DNA of 64,000 bases. Source: Patiriisocius marinus. GTDB lineage: Bacteria > Bacteroidota > Bacteroidia > Flavobacteriales > Flavobacteriaceae. Each line of letters opens with the position of its first letter. Position 1 is the first letter of the stretch. The notes beneath the pieces are model-generated. The model saw only the letters and a program-made list of their open reading frames with translations. It did no database searches and was not told the DNA's origin. The stretch lies in the NCBI RefSeq assembly GCF_008974325.1, contig NZ_BKCG01000007.1, forward strand, positions 100,062-164,061, read 5' to 3'. Both the position numbers and the translations under genes were made by a program. Positions 18,119-27,652 of the stretch are shown one piece after another.

Positions 18119-18177
18119 GTAAAAAGTTTCCTTATTTTCATCAGTTTGTTGCGAGTACAATGAAAATAAGGAAACTT
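18119..18177 (-). terminator. long hairpin terminator after the DUF1573 gene
   Basis: An 18-bp perfect inverted repeat pairs 18124-18141 with 18160-18177 around an 18-nt loop. On the minus strand it is followed by TTTTTAC, fitting termination of the DUF1573 transcript. The long loop and low G+C are unusual. Confidence 0.7.
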
Positions 18178-18201
18178 GAATATTAGTAGTTCTTCAATAT
18201 G

Positions 18202-18591
18202 TTATTCTTGAACAGAAGCTTTAAAGTTAAGTCGAAAAGGGTGCTGCTGCGCATTCGTTTTAACATAAATAGTTTCAGAATAATCCCCTGTTCTTTTAGG
18301 TGTAAAGTGCACTTTTAATTCTCCAGATTCGCCAGGTTTTACCTCCTTTGGCATTTCAGTAGCAAGACAAGCGCAACTTGAATTTTTATCAGTTAAAAGC
18401 AATGGCTCAGTCCCATCATTTAAAAATGAAATTTTTACAATTTTAGTTTCGTTAATTTTATCTGTCGTTGTTGAAATTTCACGAGAATTAAGTGTAAAGC
18501 GTGGGCCTTCCTTAGTTGCATTAAATGTTTCTTGTGCAAAAGTTGATGCACTAACAAATGCAGCAAAAAGTAGTACGTAGATATTTTTCAT
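18202..18591 (-). CDS. DUF1573 periplasmic protein
   Basis: A 129-residue secreted protein: a signal peptide of about 19 residues (to FAQ), then a single Ig-like domain of the DUF1573 family. Marks are the NSSCACLATEMPK strand with two cysteines and KPGESGELKVHFTPKRTGDYSETIYV. The family is abundant in Bacteroidota and lacks a known activity. It is monocistronic with the long hairpin downstream. Confidence 0.9.
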   Translation of the reverse strand: MKNIYVLLFAAFVSASTFAQETFNATKEGPRFTLNSREISTTTDKINETKIVKISFLNDGTEPLLLTDKNSSCACLATEMPKEVKPGESGELKVHFTPKRTGDYSETIYVKTNAQQHPFRLNFKASVQE

Positions 18592-18882
18592 AACAGTTTA
18601 ATTTTTGTTGAAAAATAAAAATAATGCAATTGAAACCCGATAACAAGTATTGAAGGATTTTCGCACACTATAAGGCTTAAAATTTCAGAAATACCATAAT
18701 AGAGGACATCTATTGCTGTACTTGTTTAGATATCAGTTAAAATTACGATATTTGCTGTAAGAAAATAATCTAAGTTTATCAAGTTAAGTAGGGCTTAAAA
18801 TACACTTTAAAAACGTGCTTAAGCTTTTTGGAAGTAACTCGATATTTACTAATTTTAGATTATTCGCCTAAAAACTACTCAC

Positions 18883-20046
18883 ATGGCAAAAGAAATTAAA
18901 AATTTAAAAGATTTACAAAACACAGAGTATTCATTGAGAAAACTCTTTGATGAAGCTGAAGATTTTCTTCCACTTTTAGGAACAGATTATGTGGAGCTTT
19001 ATGTAGGTAATGCAAAGCAAGCTGCTCACTATTATAAAACTGCGTTTGGTTTTCAAAGTGAAGCTTATGCTGGATTAGAAACTGGATTGAAAGATCGTGT
19101 TTCGTACGTATTGAAACAAGATAAAATTAGATTGGTTTTAACTACTCCATTAACTAAAGATGGAGAAATTAACCGTCACATTAATGAACATGGTGATGCA
19201 GCTAAGGTAATTGCATTGTGGGTTCCAGATGCCACAAAAGCATTTGAGGAAACCACTAAACGTGGTGCAAAACCATTTTTAGAGCCTACACGTGAAGAGG
19301 ATGAAAACGGATGGATTATTAAATCTGGAATTTATACCTATGGAGAAACAGTACATATGTTTATCGAGCGTGAAAACTACAAAGGTTTATTCCTTCCAGG
19401 TTTTACTAAATGGGAATCACATTTTAACCCAGAGCCAGTAGGTTTAAAGTATATTGATCACATTGTAGGAAATGTAGGTTGGGGAGAGATGAATAAATGG
19501 TGTGAGTTCTACGCTAAAACAATGGGCTTTGCACAAATTATAAGTTTCGCAGATGATGATATTGCAACAGATTACACGGCATTAATGTCCAAGGTAATGA
19601 GTAATGGAAATGGGCGTATTAAATTCCCTATTAATGAACCAGCTAAAGGGAAAAAGAAATCTCAAATTGAGGAATATCTTGACTTTTACGGAGGTGCAGG
19701 AGTACAGCATTTAGCTTTAGCAACAGATGATATTGTTGCAACAGTAAGTGCCATGCGTGAAAGAGGCGTAGAATTTTTATATGTGCCAGACACGTATTAT
19801 GATGATGTGCTTGAACGCGTAGGTGAAATAGACGAAGATATTGAAGTACTTAAAAAACATGGTATTTTAATTGACCGTGATGAAGAAGGATATTTATTGC
19901 AATTGTTTACAAACAATGTTTTAGATAGACCTACAATGTTTATTGAAGTAATACAACGCAAAGGGGCACAATCTTTTGGTGTCGGAAATTTTAAAGCGTT
20001 ATTTGAAGCTATTGAAAGACAACAAGCCCGAAGAGGTACTTTGTAA
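18883..20046 (+). CDS. hppD: 4-hydroxyphenylpyruvate dioxygenase
   Basis: A 387-residue iron enzyme that turns 4-hydroxyphenylpyruvate into homogentisate in tyrosine breakdown. It has two glyoxalase-fold halves. The three iron ligands are visible in the C-terminal half: H193 (IDHIVG), H276 (VQHLAL) and E355 (FIEVIQ). The C-terminal GAQSFGVGNFKALFE motif is the family gate helix. Usual pathway neighbours such as homogentisate dioxygenase are absent, so the rest of the route is elsewhere. A strong terminator closes it. Confidence 0.96.
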   Translation: MAKEIKNLKDLQNTEYSLRKLFDEAEDFLPLLGTDYVELYVGNAKQAAHYYKTAFGFQSEAYAGLETGLKDRVSYVLKQDKIRLVLTTPLTKDGEINRHINEHGDAAKVIALWVPDATKAFEETTKRGAKPFLEPTREEDENGWIIKSGIYTYGETVHMFIERENYKGLFLPGFTKWESHFNPEPVGLKYIDHIVGNVGWGEMNKWCEFYAKTMGFAQIISFADDDIATDYTALMSKVMSNGNGRIKFPINEPAKGKKKSQIEEYLDFYGGAGVQHLALATDDIVATVSAMRERGVEFLYVPDTYYDDVLERVGEIDEDIEVLKKHGILIDRDEEGYLLQLFTNNVLDRPTMFIEVIQRKGAQSFGVGNFKALFEAIERQQARRGTL

Positions 20047-20077
20047 AATAATACCGTTGCTATAAGCAGCAAAAATT

Positions 20078-20107
20078 AAAAAGCCATTTAGAAATAAGTG
20101 GCTTTTT
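20078..20107 (+). terminator. Rho-independent terminator after hppD
   Basis: AAAAGCCA pairs with TGGCTTTT, with further inner pairs, and seven T's follow. Confidence 0.88.
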
Positions 20108-20189
20108 TTATGAAATATTTTAGTGTTAATTGTGATAATCTGAAATTTTCAAACAGATTAAAACACTTAAATTTCATTAAATTTACCTT

Positions 20190-20753
20190 ATGGAAAAGAG
20201 CATTTTAAAAACTATAGAGGAAAGAAGATCTGTCTTTCCTGCACAATATAATAAAGAGCCAATAACAAAGGGGGAAATTTTGCAAATCCTTGAAGCAGCA
20301 AATTGGGCACCAACACATAAAAAAACAGAACCTTGGAGGTTTAAAGTTTTGCAAGGTCCGTCCCAAGAAAAACTAGGTTTGTTTTTAGCCGAAACATTTA
20401 AAAATGAAAGCCCAACTTTTTCTGAATTTAAATACAACAAGCTTAAAGAAAACCCTAAAAAAGCAGGAGCAATTATAGCTATCTGTTTTCAAAGAGACGA
20501 ACAAGAACGTATTCCTGAATGGGAAGAAGTTGCAGCAACTGCTATGGCGGTTCAAAATATGTGGTTAGTAGCTCACGAAATGAAAATAGGAGCTTACTGG
20601 AGTAGCCCTAAATTAATACAACATACAAAGAAATTTTTCAGCCTAGCAGAAAATGAAACCTGCTTAGGTTTTTTCTATCTAGGGAAATATGATGATGAGC
20701 TTACACCTGGAGATCGTAATTCTACTATCGAAGATAAAACTGAATGGATGTAA
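20190..20753 (+). CDS. nitroreductase family protein
   Basis: A 187-residue FMN enzyme of the nitroreductase fold. The N-terminal TIEERRSV with the two Arg that hold FMN phosphate, the AANWAPTHKKTEPWRF segment and the C-terminal LGFFYLGKYD are typical of the short YdjA-like subgroup. It uses NAD(P)H to reduce quinones, nitro compounds or similar; the substrate is unknown. It stands between two terminators and is not linked to hppD. Confidence 0.92.
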   Translation: MEKSILKTIEERRSVFPAQYNKEPITKGEILQILEAANWAPTHKKTEPWRFKVLQGPSQEKLGLFLAETFKNESPTFSEFKYNKLKENPKKAGAIIAICFQRDEQERIPEWEEVAATAMAVQNMWLVAHEMKIGAYWSSPKLIQHTKKFFSLAENETCLGFFYLGKYDDELTPGDRNSTIEDKTEWM

Positions 20754-20778
20754 AAAAAGTGAAAAGTATAAAATATAA

Positions 20779-20822
20779 AAAATCATCATTTATAGCGAGT
20801 TTCTATAGATGATGATTTTTTT
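20779..20822 (+). terminator. Rho-independent terminator after the nitroreductase gene
   Basis: A 17-bp stem with one wobble (20779-20795 with 20803-20819) is followed by a T run. Confidence 0.88.
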
Positions 20823-20882
20823 ATTGAAACAACTGTAAAGATTTGATAATATTTAATTAACAGTAGTAATAGCAATAAAAGC

Positions 20883-20890
20883 TAGGTTTG
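20883..20890 (+). promoter_or_regulatory. -7 promoter box of the peroxidase gene
   Basis: TAGGTTTG fits TAnnTTTG 21 bp before the GTG start. No good -33 TTG is at the right distance. Confidence 0.4.
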
Positions 20891-20911
20891 GGGTTTTAAA
20901 AAACAAATTTC

Positions 20912-22753
20912 GTGAACTTTTCAATTTCAACACCACGCTCCATTAAATGGTCCTTTCTTGCATTAATCATATTTTTATTATTTGCAAGCTGTGATAAATT
21001 AGACACATACGTTGTAAAAACTGACACCTTTAATTCTTTTTTAAATGAAGTTGAATTAGCCGCAATTATCCTTGATGAAAGTGCTGCAGCTTTTCAATTA
21101 CAAAAAATCCCAATTGATACTTTAAAAACACACATTTTAGATACTAGGAATGCGTATAAAAAAGTTGAATTTTTCTTGGCTTATTACAATCCAGATTTTG
21201 TGAATTCACATTTAAATGGCGCACCGTTATTAAAAATCCAAAAATCTGGTAGTGAACCAAGTGTAATACCGCCTGAAGGTTTACAAGTACTAGACGAGTT
21301 GATATTTTCAGAAACACCAAAAAATGAAAGAGTTAAAATTTCTGCTCTTGCGAAAAAATTTAAAGCGAATGTATCAATTTTAACAGCTGCTATGCAAAAG
21401 GTAACGCCATCGCTTACCGATATAGTAAATGCTTCAAGAATACAGTTAGTAAGAGTTTTTACTTTAGGTGTTACAGGTTTTGATACTCCAGGTTCAGTCA
21501 ATGCTTTAACTGAAGCAAAAATATCATTAAGCGGAATGAAACAATTAATTGAAGGAGTGCCTGAATTTGATAAAGTTTCTCAATTAAATCAATCAATTCA
21601 GTTGATTGATGGTGCTATCAATATGTTAAGTAACAGTTCTTTCGAAGAGTTTGATAGGCTATCTTTTCTTAAGGAATATATAGACCCTTTATACAAACAA
21701 TTAGGAGCATTACCTATTGATAAAAAATCTGTTTTATTATCCAATAGTTCTTCTTGGAACCCAGAGAGTACTAGTATTTTCTCAGCTAATTTTTTAGATC
21801 CTTATTATTTCACCCAATTAAATGAAAAAGAAGATTCCGAAACACTTAGAAATCTTGGTGAAAAATTATTTTATGATACCATTTTGAGCGAGGATGGAAG
21901 TATGAGTTGTGCTAGTTGCCATAAGCCAAACTTGGCTTTTACTGATGGTGAAATAAAATCAATATCCAGTATTGAAGGAGCCACTGTTATGCGTAATTCT
22001 CCTACACTTTTAAATGCTGTTTTTGCTGAGCGATATTTTTATGATGTTAGAGCTTTTAGTTTAGAACAGCAAGCTGAACATGTAATTTTCAATCCTAAAG
22101 AATTTAATACAAGATATAGTAGTTTGCTAAATCGTTTAAACAACAATGCAGATTATTCTAATGACTTTAAAGTGCAATTTGGTACAAATAAAATTAGCCG
22201 CGAACAGTTCGCTAGTGCTTTGACTTCATACGTTTTGTCACTGCAATCCCATAACAGTGAGTTTGATCAATTTGTTCGGGGTGAATTGAATGAAATAGAG
22301 GATGAGGTGAAAAATGGATTTAATTTGTTTATGGGAAAAGCTGCTTGTGCTACTTGTCACTTTGCACCTACTTTTTCAGGATTAGTGCCACCGCTATTTG
22401 TTGATTCGGAAACCGAAATTTTAGGGGTTTTAAGTAACCCATTAGGTAAGGACCCTTTGTTAGATTTAGATGAAGGAAGATGGGACAATAAAATAGCCAA
22501 TGAAAAATCATTTATATATAATAAGTCCTTTAAAACAACAACCGTAAGAAATATTGCGTTAACAGCTCCTTACTTTCACAATGGTGCGTACAGTTCGTTA
22601 GAACAAGTACTTGATTTTTATAATAAAGGTGGTGGAGCAGGAATGGGATTGAATGTTACAAATCAAACGCTTCCAGATTCAGAACTAGATCTTTCAGATA
22701 AAGAAATAGATGATATAATTTCATTTCTAAATTCTCTTACAGAAATTTATTAA
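20912..22753 (+). CDS. di-haem cytochrome c peroxidase lipoprotein (MauG/CcpA type)
   Basis: A 613-residue exported protein with a GTG start. The N-terminus is a lipoprotein signal with the lipobox FASC. Residues 40-300 are a helical region of unknown role, reminiscent of imelysin-like or haem-import domains. The rest is a di-haem peroxidase: haem motif 1 at C333-C336-H337 (CASCH) and motif 2 at C479-C482-H483 (CATCH), and the closing region GAYSSLEQVLDFYNKGG. It would reduce hydrogen peroxide or modify a partner in the periplasm using electrons from small cytochromes. The long N-terminal part makes it about twice the usual length. Confidence 0.88.
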   Translation: MNFSISTPRSIKWSFLALIIFLLFASCDKLDTYVVKTDTFNSFLNEVELAAIILDESAAAFQLQKIPIDTLKTHILDTRNAYKKVEFFLAYYNPDFVNSHLNGAPLLKIQKSGSEPSVIPPEGLQVLDELIFSETPKNERVKISALAKKFKANVSILTAAMQKVTPSLTDIVNASRIQLVRVFTLGVTGFDTPGSVNALTEAKISLSGMKQLIEGVPEFDKVSQLNQSIQLIDGAINMLSNSSFEEFDRLSFLKEYIDPLYKQLGALPIDKKSVLLSNSSSWNPESTSIFSANFLDPYYFTQLNEKEDSETLRNLGEKLFYDTILSEDGSMSCASCHKPNLAFTDGEIKSISSIEGATVMRNSPTLLNAVFAERYFYDVRAFSLEQQAEHVIFNPKEFNTRYSSLLNRLNNNADYSNDFKVQFGTNKISREQFASALTSYVLSLQSHNSEFDQFVRGELNEIEDEVKNGFNLFMGKAACATCHFAPTFSGLVPPLFVDSETEILGVLSNPLGKDPLLDLDEGRWDNKIANEKSFIYNKSFKTTTVRNIALTAPYFHNGAYSSLEQVLDFYNKGGGAGMGLNVTNQTLPDSELDLSDKEIDDIISFLNSLTEIY

Positions 22754-22952
22754 AGACGTTATTTCCTTAGTTCACTAATATGTTCATAATTAAAGCATCA
22801 AGAATTAGATTAACATCCACTTAAAATAGAGTTTACAAACACCTTTCTTTTTTCATTTCTAGTTGATGTTAAGTTAAAATAAAAAAGCTACAGTTAATAG
22901 TTTTATGACATAGTGATAAGATTAAGTTTTAATATTTCGGAAACCATATTTA

Positions 22953-22960
22953 TAATTTTG
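22953..22960 (+). promoter_or_regulatory. -7 promoter box of the PhoX-like gene
   Basis: TAATTTTG fits TAnnTTTG 40 bp before the ATG. Confidence 0.45.
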
Positions 22961-22999
22961 GGACAACTAAAAACTTAATCTTTCTAACTAAAAAAAACT

Positions 23000-25993
23000 A
23001 TGAAAACAAATTCCTTTTTAATGGGTGTTTTGTTGTCTTTTCTTTCAATAGCAACATCATCAGCGACTGAGAAAAACTCAACAAATTCACTTACATATAC
23101 TACTGAAACGTCAGTAGTTGAAAATATATTTCCATTTCCAGCAGGAAGTGAATGGAGATATAATGATTCTGGTACAGATTTAGGAACTGCTTGGCGAACT
23201 GTCGATTATGATGATAGCACTTGGCCTATAGGGGCAGGGCAACTTGGTTATGGCGATGGCGATGAAACAACAGTTCTTAGTTATGGTCCAGATTCTTCAA
23301 ATAAATATCCAACGTATTATTTTAGATATAGTTTTGAAAATACAGGGGATGATCAATTCGGTAATTTTAATATTTCATTATTATTCGATGATGCAGCTGT
23401 TGTGTACTTAAATGGTTCAGAATTAATGAGAAGAAACCTTCCTAGTGGTGAAATTTCATATTCAACTCTTGCAAATGGTGGTGCAATTTCAGGTTCAGAT
23501 GAAGATGATTATGATGTAGTGGATGTTGAGGCGGTGTTACTTTCTGGAACAAATACTTTTGCTGTTGAAATTCATCAATCTTCGGTTTCAAGTTCAGATA
23601 TGAGTTTTGACTTTGCTGCTGAATTTACACCATTAACTTTTGATCCTGCTGCATATCCATTAGAAGCAGGAACATCTTGGTCTTATTTAGATACTGGAGT
23701 TAGTCTAGATTCAGAAGCTTGGAATACTTTGGGGTATGATAATTCCTCTTGGGCAATTGGTGCTGCTCCATTAGGATATGGTGATCCAGTTTCTACAATT
23801 ATTTCATATGGTCCAGATGCTGGTAATAAATATATTACAACATATTTTTTGAGAGAAATTAATATGTCTTTAAATGATGTTACCGATGAGGTTGTATTTG
23901 GTTTAAATCGTGATGATGGAGCAATTGTTTACGTAAATGGTGTTGAAGTTATTAGAGATAATATGCCGCCTGCACCTACTGATTATTTAACCAACTCATC
24001 TACAATTGTTAGTGGAGCAGATGAAAACGTGTATTTTACTCATAATGTTTTAAAATCTAATTTTATAGAGGGTGTTAATATTATCGCAGTAGAGCTGCAT
24101 AATAGAGATGGAAATAGTTCAGATTTAAAATTTGATATGTATATGCAAAATACGCCAGATCCAGTAGATCCATTTATTTGTGAAGACGGTGATATTGCTT
24201 GTTTTACTTCAATTATGCCAACTGGTCAAACGAGTAATTTAATTATACCTCAAGAACATAGATTCCAAATAATAGTTAAACAAGGTGATCCTTATACAAA
24301 TGGAAATGGAACTGTAGGTGGAAATAATGACTTTACAGGATATACTCCAATTAGCGGTTCAAGTACTTTGGGATATGTGTCAATTAATCATGAAACTACA
24401 CCAGGCGGAGTTACTGTTGCCGATGTTAATTTCAATGAAGACACCTTATTATGGGAAGTTTCACAAACACAAGGAGTAGACTTTTTTAATGATGCTTTAG
24501 TAACAACGACTAGAAATTGTTCAGGTGGAACTACGCCTTGGGGAACAATCATTACAGCTGAGGAATCTTCTAATGGAGGTGATATAAATATGGATGGATA
24601 TCAAGATGTGGGATGGTTAGTAGAAATAGATCCTGCTACTGCCTCAGTAGTTGACTATGGAAATGGGCAAGAGAAATTATGGGCAATGGGAAAAATGAAT
24701 CACGAAAATGTTGTGGTAAGTGATGATATGGTTACTGCATACTATGGAGAAGATGGAGGAACTGATTGTGTTTATAAATTTGTAGCAGATACTCCAGGCG
24801 ATCTTTCTGAAGGAACACTATACGTTTTAAAATTAGATGATCCATTAGTGAATGATAATCCTTCATCAGATACTGCTCAATGGATTCAAGTTCCTAATAC
24901 AACTATAGATGAAAGAAACAATGTTCGATTTGCAGCAGAGGCTCTTGGTGGTACAAATTTTAATGGTGTAGAGGACTGTGAGATTAACCCAATTACTGGT
25001 GAAATATTTTTTACTTCTAAAGGAAAAGGGAGGGTATATAAATTTACTGATAATGGAACTTCAGTTGCTGGTTTAGAAACATTTGTAGGTGGAATGTCTT
25101 ACGATATAACGACTCCTGAAGGTGTTTTTAACGAATCCTGGGGAGGAGGAAATGATAACTTAACTTTTGATGATAAAGGTAACCTTTGGGTTTTACAAGA
25201 TGGGGGTAATAATTATATATGGGTCGTTCGTCCTAACCACCGTCAAGATGTGCCTAATGTTGAATTATTTGCTTCAATGCCAAACGGATCAGAACCTACT
25301 GGATTAACATTTACACCAGATTATAAATATGGTTTTTTCTCAGTTCAACATCCAAGTAATGCAAATACACCACAATTAGATGCTTCATTTAATGAGGTTT
25401 CATTTGATGCATCATCGACTGTTGTTTTCGCATTAGGCGAGCACTTAGGTCTTCAAGCACCAATAGCAGATTTTACAGCTTCAACGGTGTCTACAGAGCC
25501 TGGAACTGCGATTGAATTTACAGATATGAGTACTAATAACCCTACATCTTGGTCATGGACTTTTGAAGGTGGAATTCCTTCAGTTTCATCTGAGCAATCT
25601 CCAATTGTTGCATATTTAGATGAAGGAATTTTTAATGTAAGTTTGATTACATCGAACCAAGCAGGTACAGGTGAGGTTGAAATGAAAACAGATTATATAG
25701 AGGTTTTGTTATTAGGTATAGATACTTTATTAAAAGAGGATGTATCGGTTTATCCAAATCCAACAAGCGGTATTGTAAATGTTGAAATAGCAAATCAATC
25801 TGAAGAAGTAATTGTGGTTACTGCTTATGATGTTCTAGGACGTGAATTGTTAAGTAGTTCAAATGTTCAAAATTCTGGAATTAATCAAGTAATTAATTTA
25901 GACTTATCAGCAGCCCTAACTAATAATCCAGTAGTGTTATTAAAAGTAACAGTAGGTGATAAAACTGGCACCTACAAAATTTTAAGAAAGTAA
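23000..25993 (+). CDS. PhoX-like (DUF839) secreted protein with two N-terminal repeats, PKD and T9SS sorting domain
   Basis: 997 residues in a clear mosaic. Signal peptide 1-22. Two homologous beta modules of about 165 residues (about 45-212 and 219-388), each with a W-Y-xx-D/G-x-G opening and an LGYGD and SYGPD motif. PhoX/DUF839 catalytic part about 395-810, with INHETTPGG, TAEESSNGG and YYGEDGG segments like the calcium/iron-binding residues of alkaline phosphatase PhoX. A PKD domain about 820-900. A C-terminal T9SS type A signal (VYPNPTSGIVNVE to YKILRK). It is exported by the Sec and type IX systems and probably hydrolyses phosphate esters at the cell surface. The enzyme activity is inferred from the family only. 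Confidence 0.9.
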   Translation: MKTNSFLMGVLLSFLSIATSSATEKNSTNSLTYTTETSVVENIFPFPAGSEWRYNDSGTDLGTAWRTVDYDDSTWPIGAGQLGYGDGDETTVLSYGPDSSNKYPTYYFRYSFENTGDDQFGNFNISLLFDDAAVVYLNGSELMRRNLPSGEISYSTLANGGAISGSDEDDYDVVDVEAVLLSGTNTFAVEIHQSSVSSSDMSFDFAAEFTPLTFDPAAYPLEAGTSWSYLDTGVSLDSEAWNTLGYDNSSWAIGAAPLGYGDPVSTIISYGPDAGNKYITTYFLREINMSLNDVTDEVVFGLNRDDGAIVYVNGVEVIRDNMPPAPTDYLTNSSTIVSGADENVYFTHNVLKSNFIEGVNIIAVELHNRDGNSSDLKFDMYMQNTPDPVDPFICEDGDIACFTSIMPTGQTSNLIIPQEHRFQIIVKQGDPYTNGNGTVGGNNDFTGYTPISGSSTLGYVSINHETTPGGVTVADVNFNEDTLLWEVSQTQGVDFFNDALVTTTRNCSGGTTPWGTIITAEESSNGGDINMDGYQDVGWLVEIDPATASVVDYGNGQEKLWAMGKMNHENVVVSDDMVTAYYGEDGGTDCVYKFVADTPGDLSEGTLYVLKLDDPLVNDNPSSDTAQWIQVPNTTIDERNNVRFAAEALGGTNFNGVEDCEINPITGEIFFTSKGKGRVYKFTDNGTSVAGLETFVGGMSYDITTPEGVFNESWGGGNDNLTFDDKGNLWVLQDGGNNYIWVVRPNHRQDVPNVELFASMPNGSEPTGLTFTPDYKYGFFSVQHPSNANTPQLDASFNEVSFDASSTVVFALGEHLGLQAPIADFTASTVSTEPGTAIEFTDMSTNNPTSWSWTFEGGIPSVSSEQSPIVAYLDEGIFNVSLITSNQAGTGEVEMKTDYIEVLLLGIDTLLKEDVSVYPNPTSGIVNVEIANQSEEVIVVTAYDVLGRELLSSSNVQNSGINQVINLDLSAALTNNPVVLLKVTVGDKTGTYKILRK

Positions 25994-26057
25994 TTGTTAT
26001 TATAACGCACTTTTGAAGTTTAATAATAATGATGAAAATTGAAGTTTAATATTGTTC

Positions 26058-26091
26058 AAGACTGGCGCAAATATTTGTGCCAGTCTTTTTT
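26058..26091 (+). terminator. Rho-independent terminator after the PhoX-like gene
   Basis: AAGACTGGCGCAAA pairs with TTTGTGCCAGTCTT (one G-T), with almost no loop beyond the pairing, and a T run follows. Confidence 0.92.
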
Positions 26092-26100
26092 ATTTGAAAC

Positions 26101-26108
26101 TAATTTTG
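26101..26108 (+). promoter_or_regulatory. -7 promoter box of the leucine-rich repeat gene
   Basis: TAATTTTG fits TAnnTTTG 20 bp before the preferred ATG, and a TTTG at 26074-26077 is 23 bp further up. Confidence 0.5.
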
Positions 26109-26128
26109 AAATACATAATAACCAGTTT

Positions 26129-27055
26129 ATGATTTATAGAATATCTAAATTAACGAAGAAGTTTTTAGTGTTTGCTTTTGCTTTTTCAATGAATATGGAC
26201 GCTCAAAACGCTAACCCTATTATAGATAAAATGTATTATAACGTTGATGAAGCTATTGCAGAAAATGTAAATACACAACAACTTAATTTACGTGATCAAC
26301 AACTATTTTTTTTGCCTGATAATATTTCTCAATTAGGTGAGTTACGTTTTTTAAATGCTATGAAAAATCTATTTGAACATTGGGATTTGAATATTTTTAA
26401 ATTAGTGAAATTGAAGGAAATTAATCTAAAAGCTAATAGTTTAATTCAAATTCCTAGAAAAATAGGTGACTTAAAAAATTTAGAGACTTTAGATTTAGCT
26501 GACAATGCCATCAAAAAAATAAATTCTAACATTAGTGAATTAAAAAACTTAGAACGTTTATACTTATCAAGCAATAAATTAGCATACTTACCTAGTGAGT
26601 TAGGAAAATGTATAAAGTTACAGGTGCTTGAGTTACAAAACAACCAATTGGCTTATGTGCCAAATTCTTTTTCGGAACTTATAAATTTGAAAATATTAGA
26701 TTTAAGTTATAACCAGATAAATGAGCTAGACCCTATCTGGATGAAGCTAGAATCTTTAGAAGATCTGAAAATTAGTTACAATAAGCTAACGCAACTTCCT
26801 GAAGGTATTTCTGGTTTTAGAAACTTGAAAACGTTGTCTTTAAATAACAACAAAATAAATAAGTTGCCAAATGATTTTGGGTTATTGAAAAACCTTACTT
26901 TGGCTATTTTATCTAATAATCAACTCACAATTTTACCTAGTAACATTTCAGAATTAATCAATTTAAAAACGCTTATTTTAACAGGAAATAATATTTCAGA
27001 AAATGAAAAAACGCGTATTAAAAAGGCGTTGCCTAATTGTAAAATTTACTTTTAA
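26129..27055 (+). CDS. secreted leucine-rich repeat protein
   Basis: 308 residues from ATG 26129. The frame extends to 26039, but that would include the preceding terminator. A short signal peptide (to MDAQ) is followed by about ten leucine-rich repeats of the bacterial 23-residue type (for example LKNLETLDLADNAI and LKNLERLYLSSNKL). The repeats cover nearly the whole chain, and there is no enzymatic domain or T9SS tail. LRR proteins of this sort bind proteins or glycans at the surface. The gene faces DUF456 with only 5 bp between the stops. Confidence 0.88.
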   Translation: MIYRISKLTKKFLVFAFAFSMNMDAQNANPIIDKMYYNVDEAIAENVNTQQLNLRDQQLFFLPDNISQLGELRFLNAMKNLFEHWDLNIFKLVKLKEINLKANSLIQIPRKIGDLKNLETLDLADNAIKKINSNISELKNLERLYLSSNKLAYLPSELGKCIKLQVLELQNNQLAYVPNSFSELINLKILDLSYNQINELDPIWMKLESLEDLKISYNKLTQLPEGISGFRNLKTLSLNNNKINKLPNDFGLLKNLTLAILSNNQLTILPSNISELINLKTLILTGNNISENEKTRIKKALPNCKIYF

Positions 27056-27060
27056 TATGC

Positions 27061-27561
27061 TTAAAATAACACTTCACGATACTCAATAACTTTATAGATA
27101 AATAATCCAAGGTAGATTAGTGTAGCCATAAATTTCACGAAAGTTGAAGCTAAGAAGCCAATAAAAGAGCCGAAGGCTGCTTTTAAGGCAGTATCTCCTG
27201 TGGAGTTGTTAAATGCTGTTTCTCCAATAAATGCACCCAAAAATGGACCCCATAATATCCCAAGTGGGATAGGTACAATAATACCAACAATAAGTCCAAC
27301 CATAGTACCATAAACACCAGCTTTACTGCCACCATATTTTTTAGTGCCAATTGCAGGAATTATATAATCCAGTATATAAAGCACTATTGCTACAATACCT
27401 GTAATAATGATAAAGGTCCAATCAAAAGTTATAGCTGGAGTAAGGTAAAGTGCAATTAAACCTAGCCAACTTACAGGGACCCCAGGTAAAACAGGAAGAA
27501 AACTTCCAATAATACCTACTAGGATTAATATAAACCCCAATACTAAAAATAAAATTTCCAT
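27061..27561 (-). CDS. DUF456 membrane protein
   Basis: A 166-residue integral membrane protein with five or so hydrophobic segments and the DUF456 hallmarks: FLPVLPGVPVSW near residue 25, AIGTKKYGGSKAGVYGT near 70 and the glycine-rich FLGAFIGE. Such small membrane proteins are of unknown function; glycine-rich stretches suggest membrane helix packing. It is convergent with the leucine-rich repeat gene. Confidence 0.9.
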   Translation of the reverse strand: MEILFLVLGFILILVGIIGSFLPVLPGVPVSWLGLIALYLTPAITFDWTFIIITGIVAIVLYILDYIIPAIGTKKYGGSKAGVYGTMVGLIVGIIVPIPLGILWGPFLGAFIGETAFNNSTGDTALKAAFGSFIGFLASTFVKFMATLIYLGLFIYKVIEYREVLF

Positions 27562-27611
27562 AGATTAATTTATGTACACATTAGACTACTAAAATTAATT
27601 AATGTTACACT

Positions 27612-27652
27612 TTACAACTAAATAATTAGTTTAACTAATTATTTAGTTGTAA
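27612..27652. promoter_or_regulatory. 41-bp palindrome, probable BlaI operator of the first cluster
   Basis: The arms 27612-27631 and 27633-27652 (20 bp each) are exact inverses around one base. Inside are two 14-bp dyads of the form ACTAA-N4-TTAGT (27617-27630 and 27634-27647), 17 bp apart. The right end overlaps the -7 box. The next gene is a BlaI-family repressor, which typically controls its own promoter. Confidence 0.75.

Noticed and set aside
26039..26128. Longer start of the leucine-rich repeat gene
   Set aside because: It would translate through the terminator hairpin of the PhoX-like gene; ATG 26129 gives a normal signal peptide.
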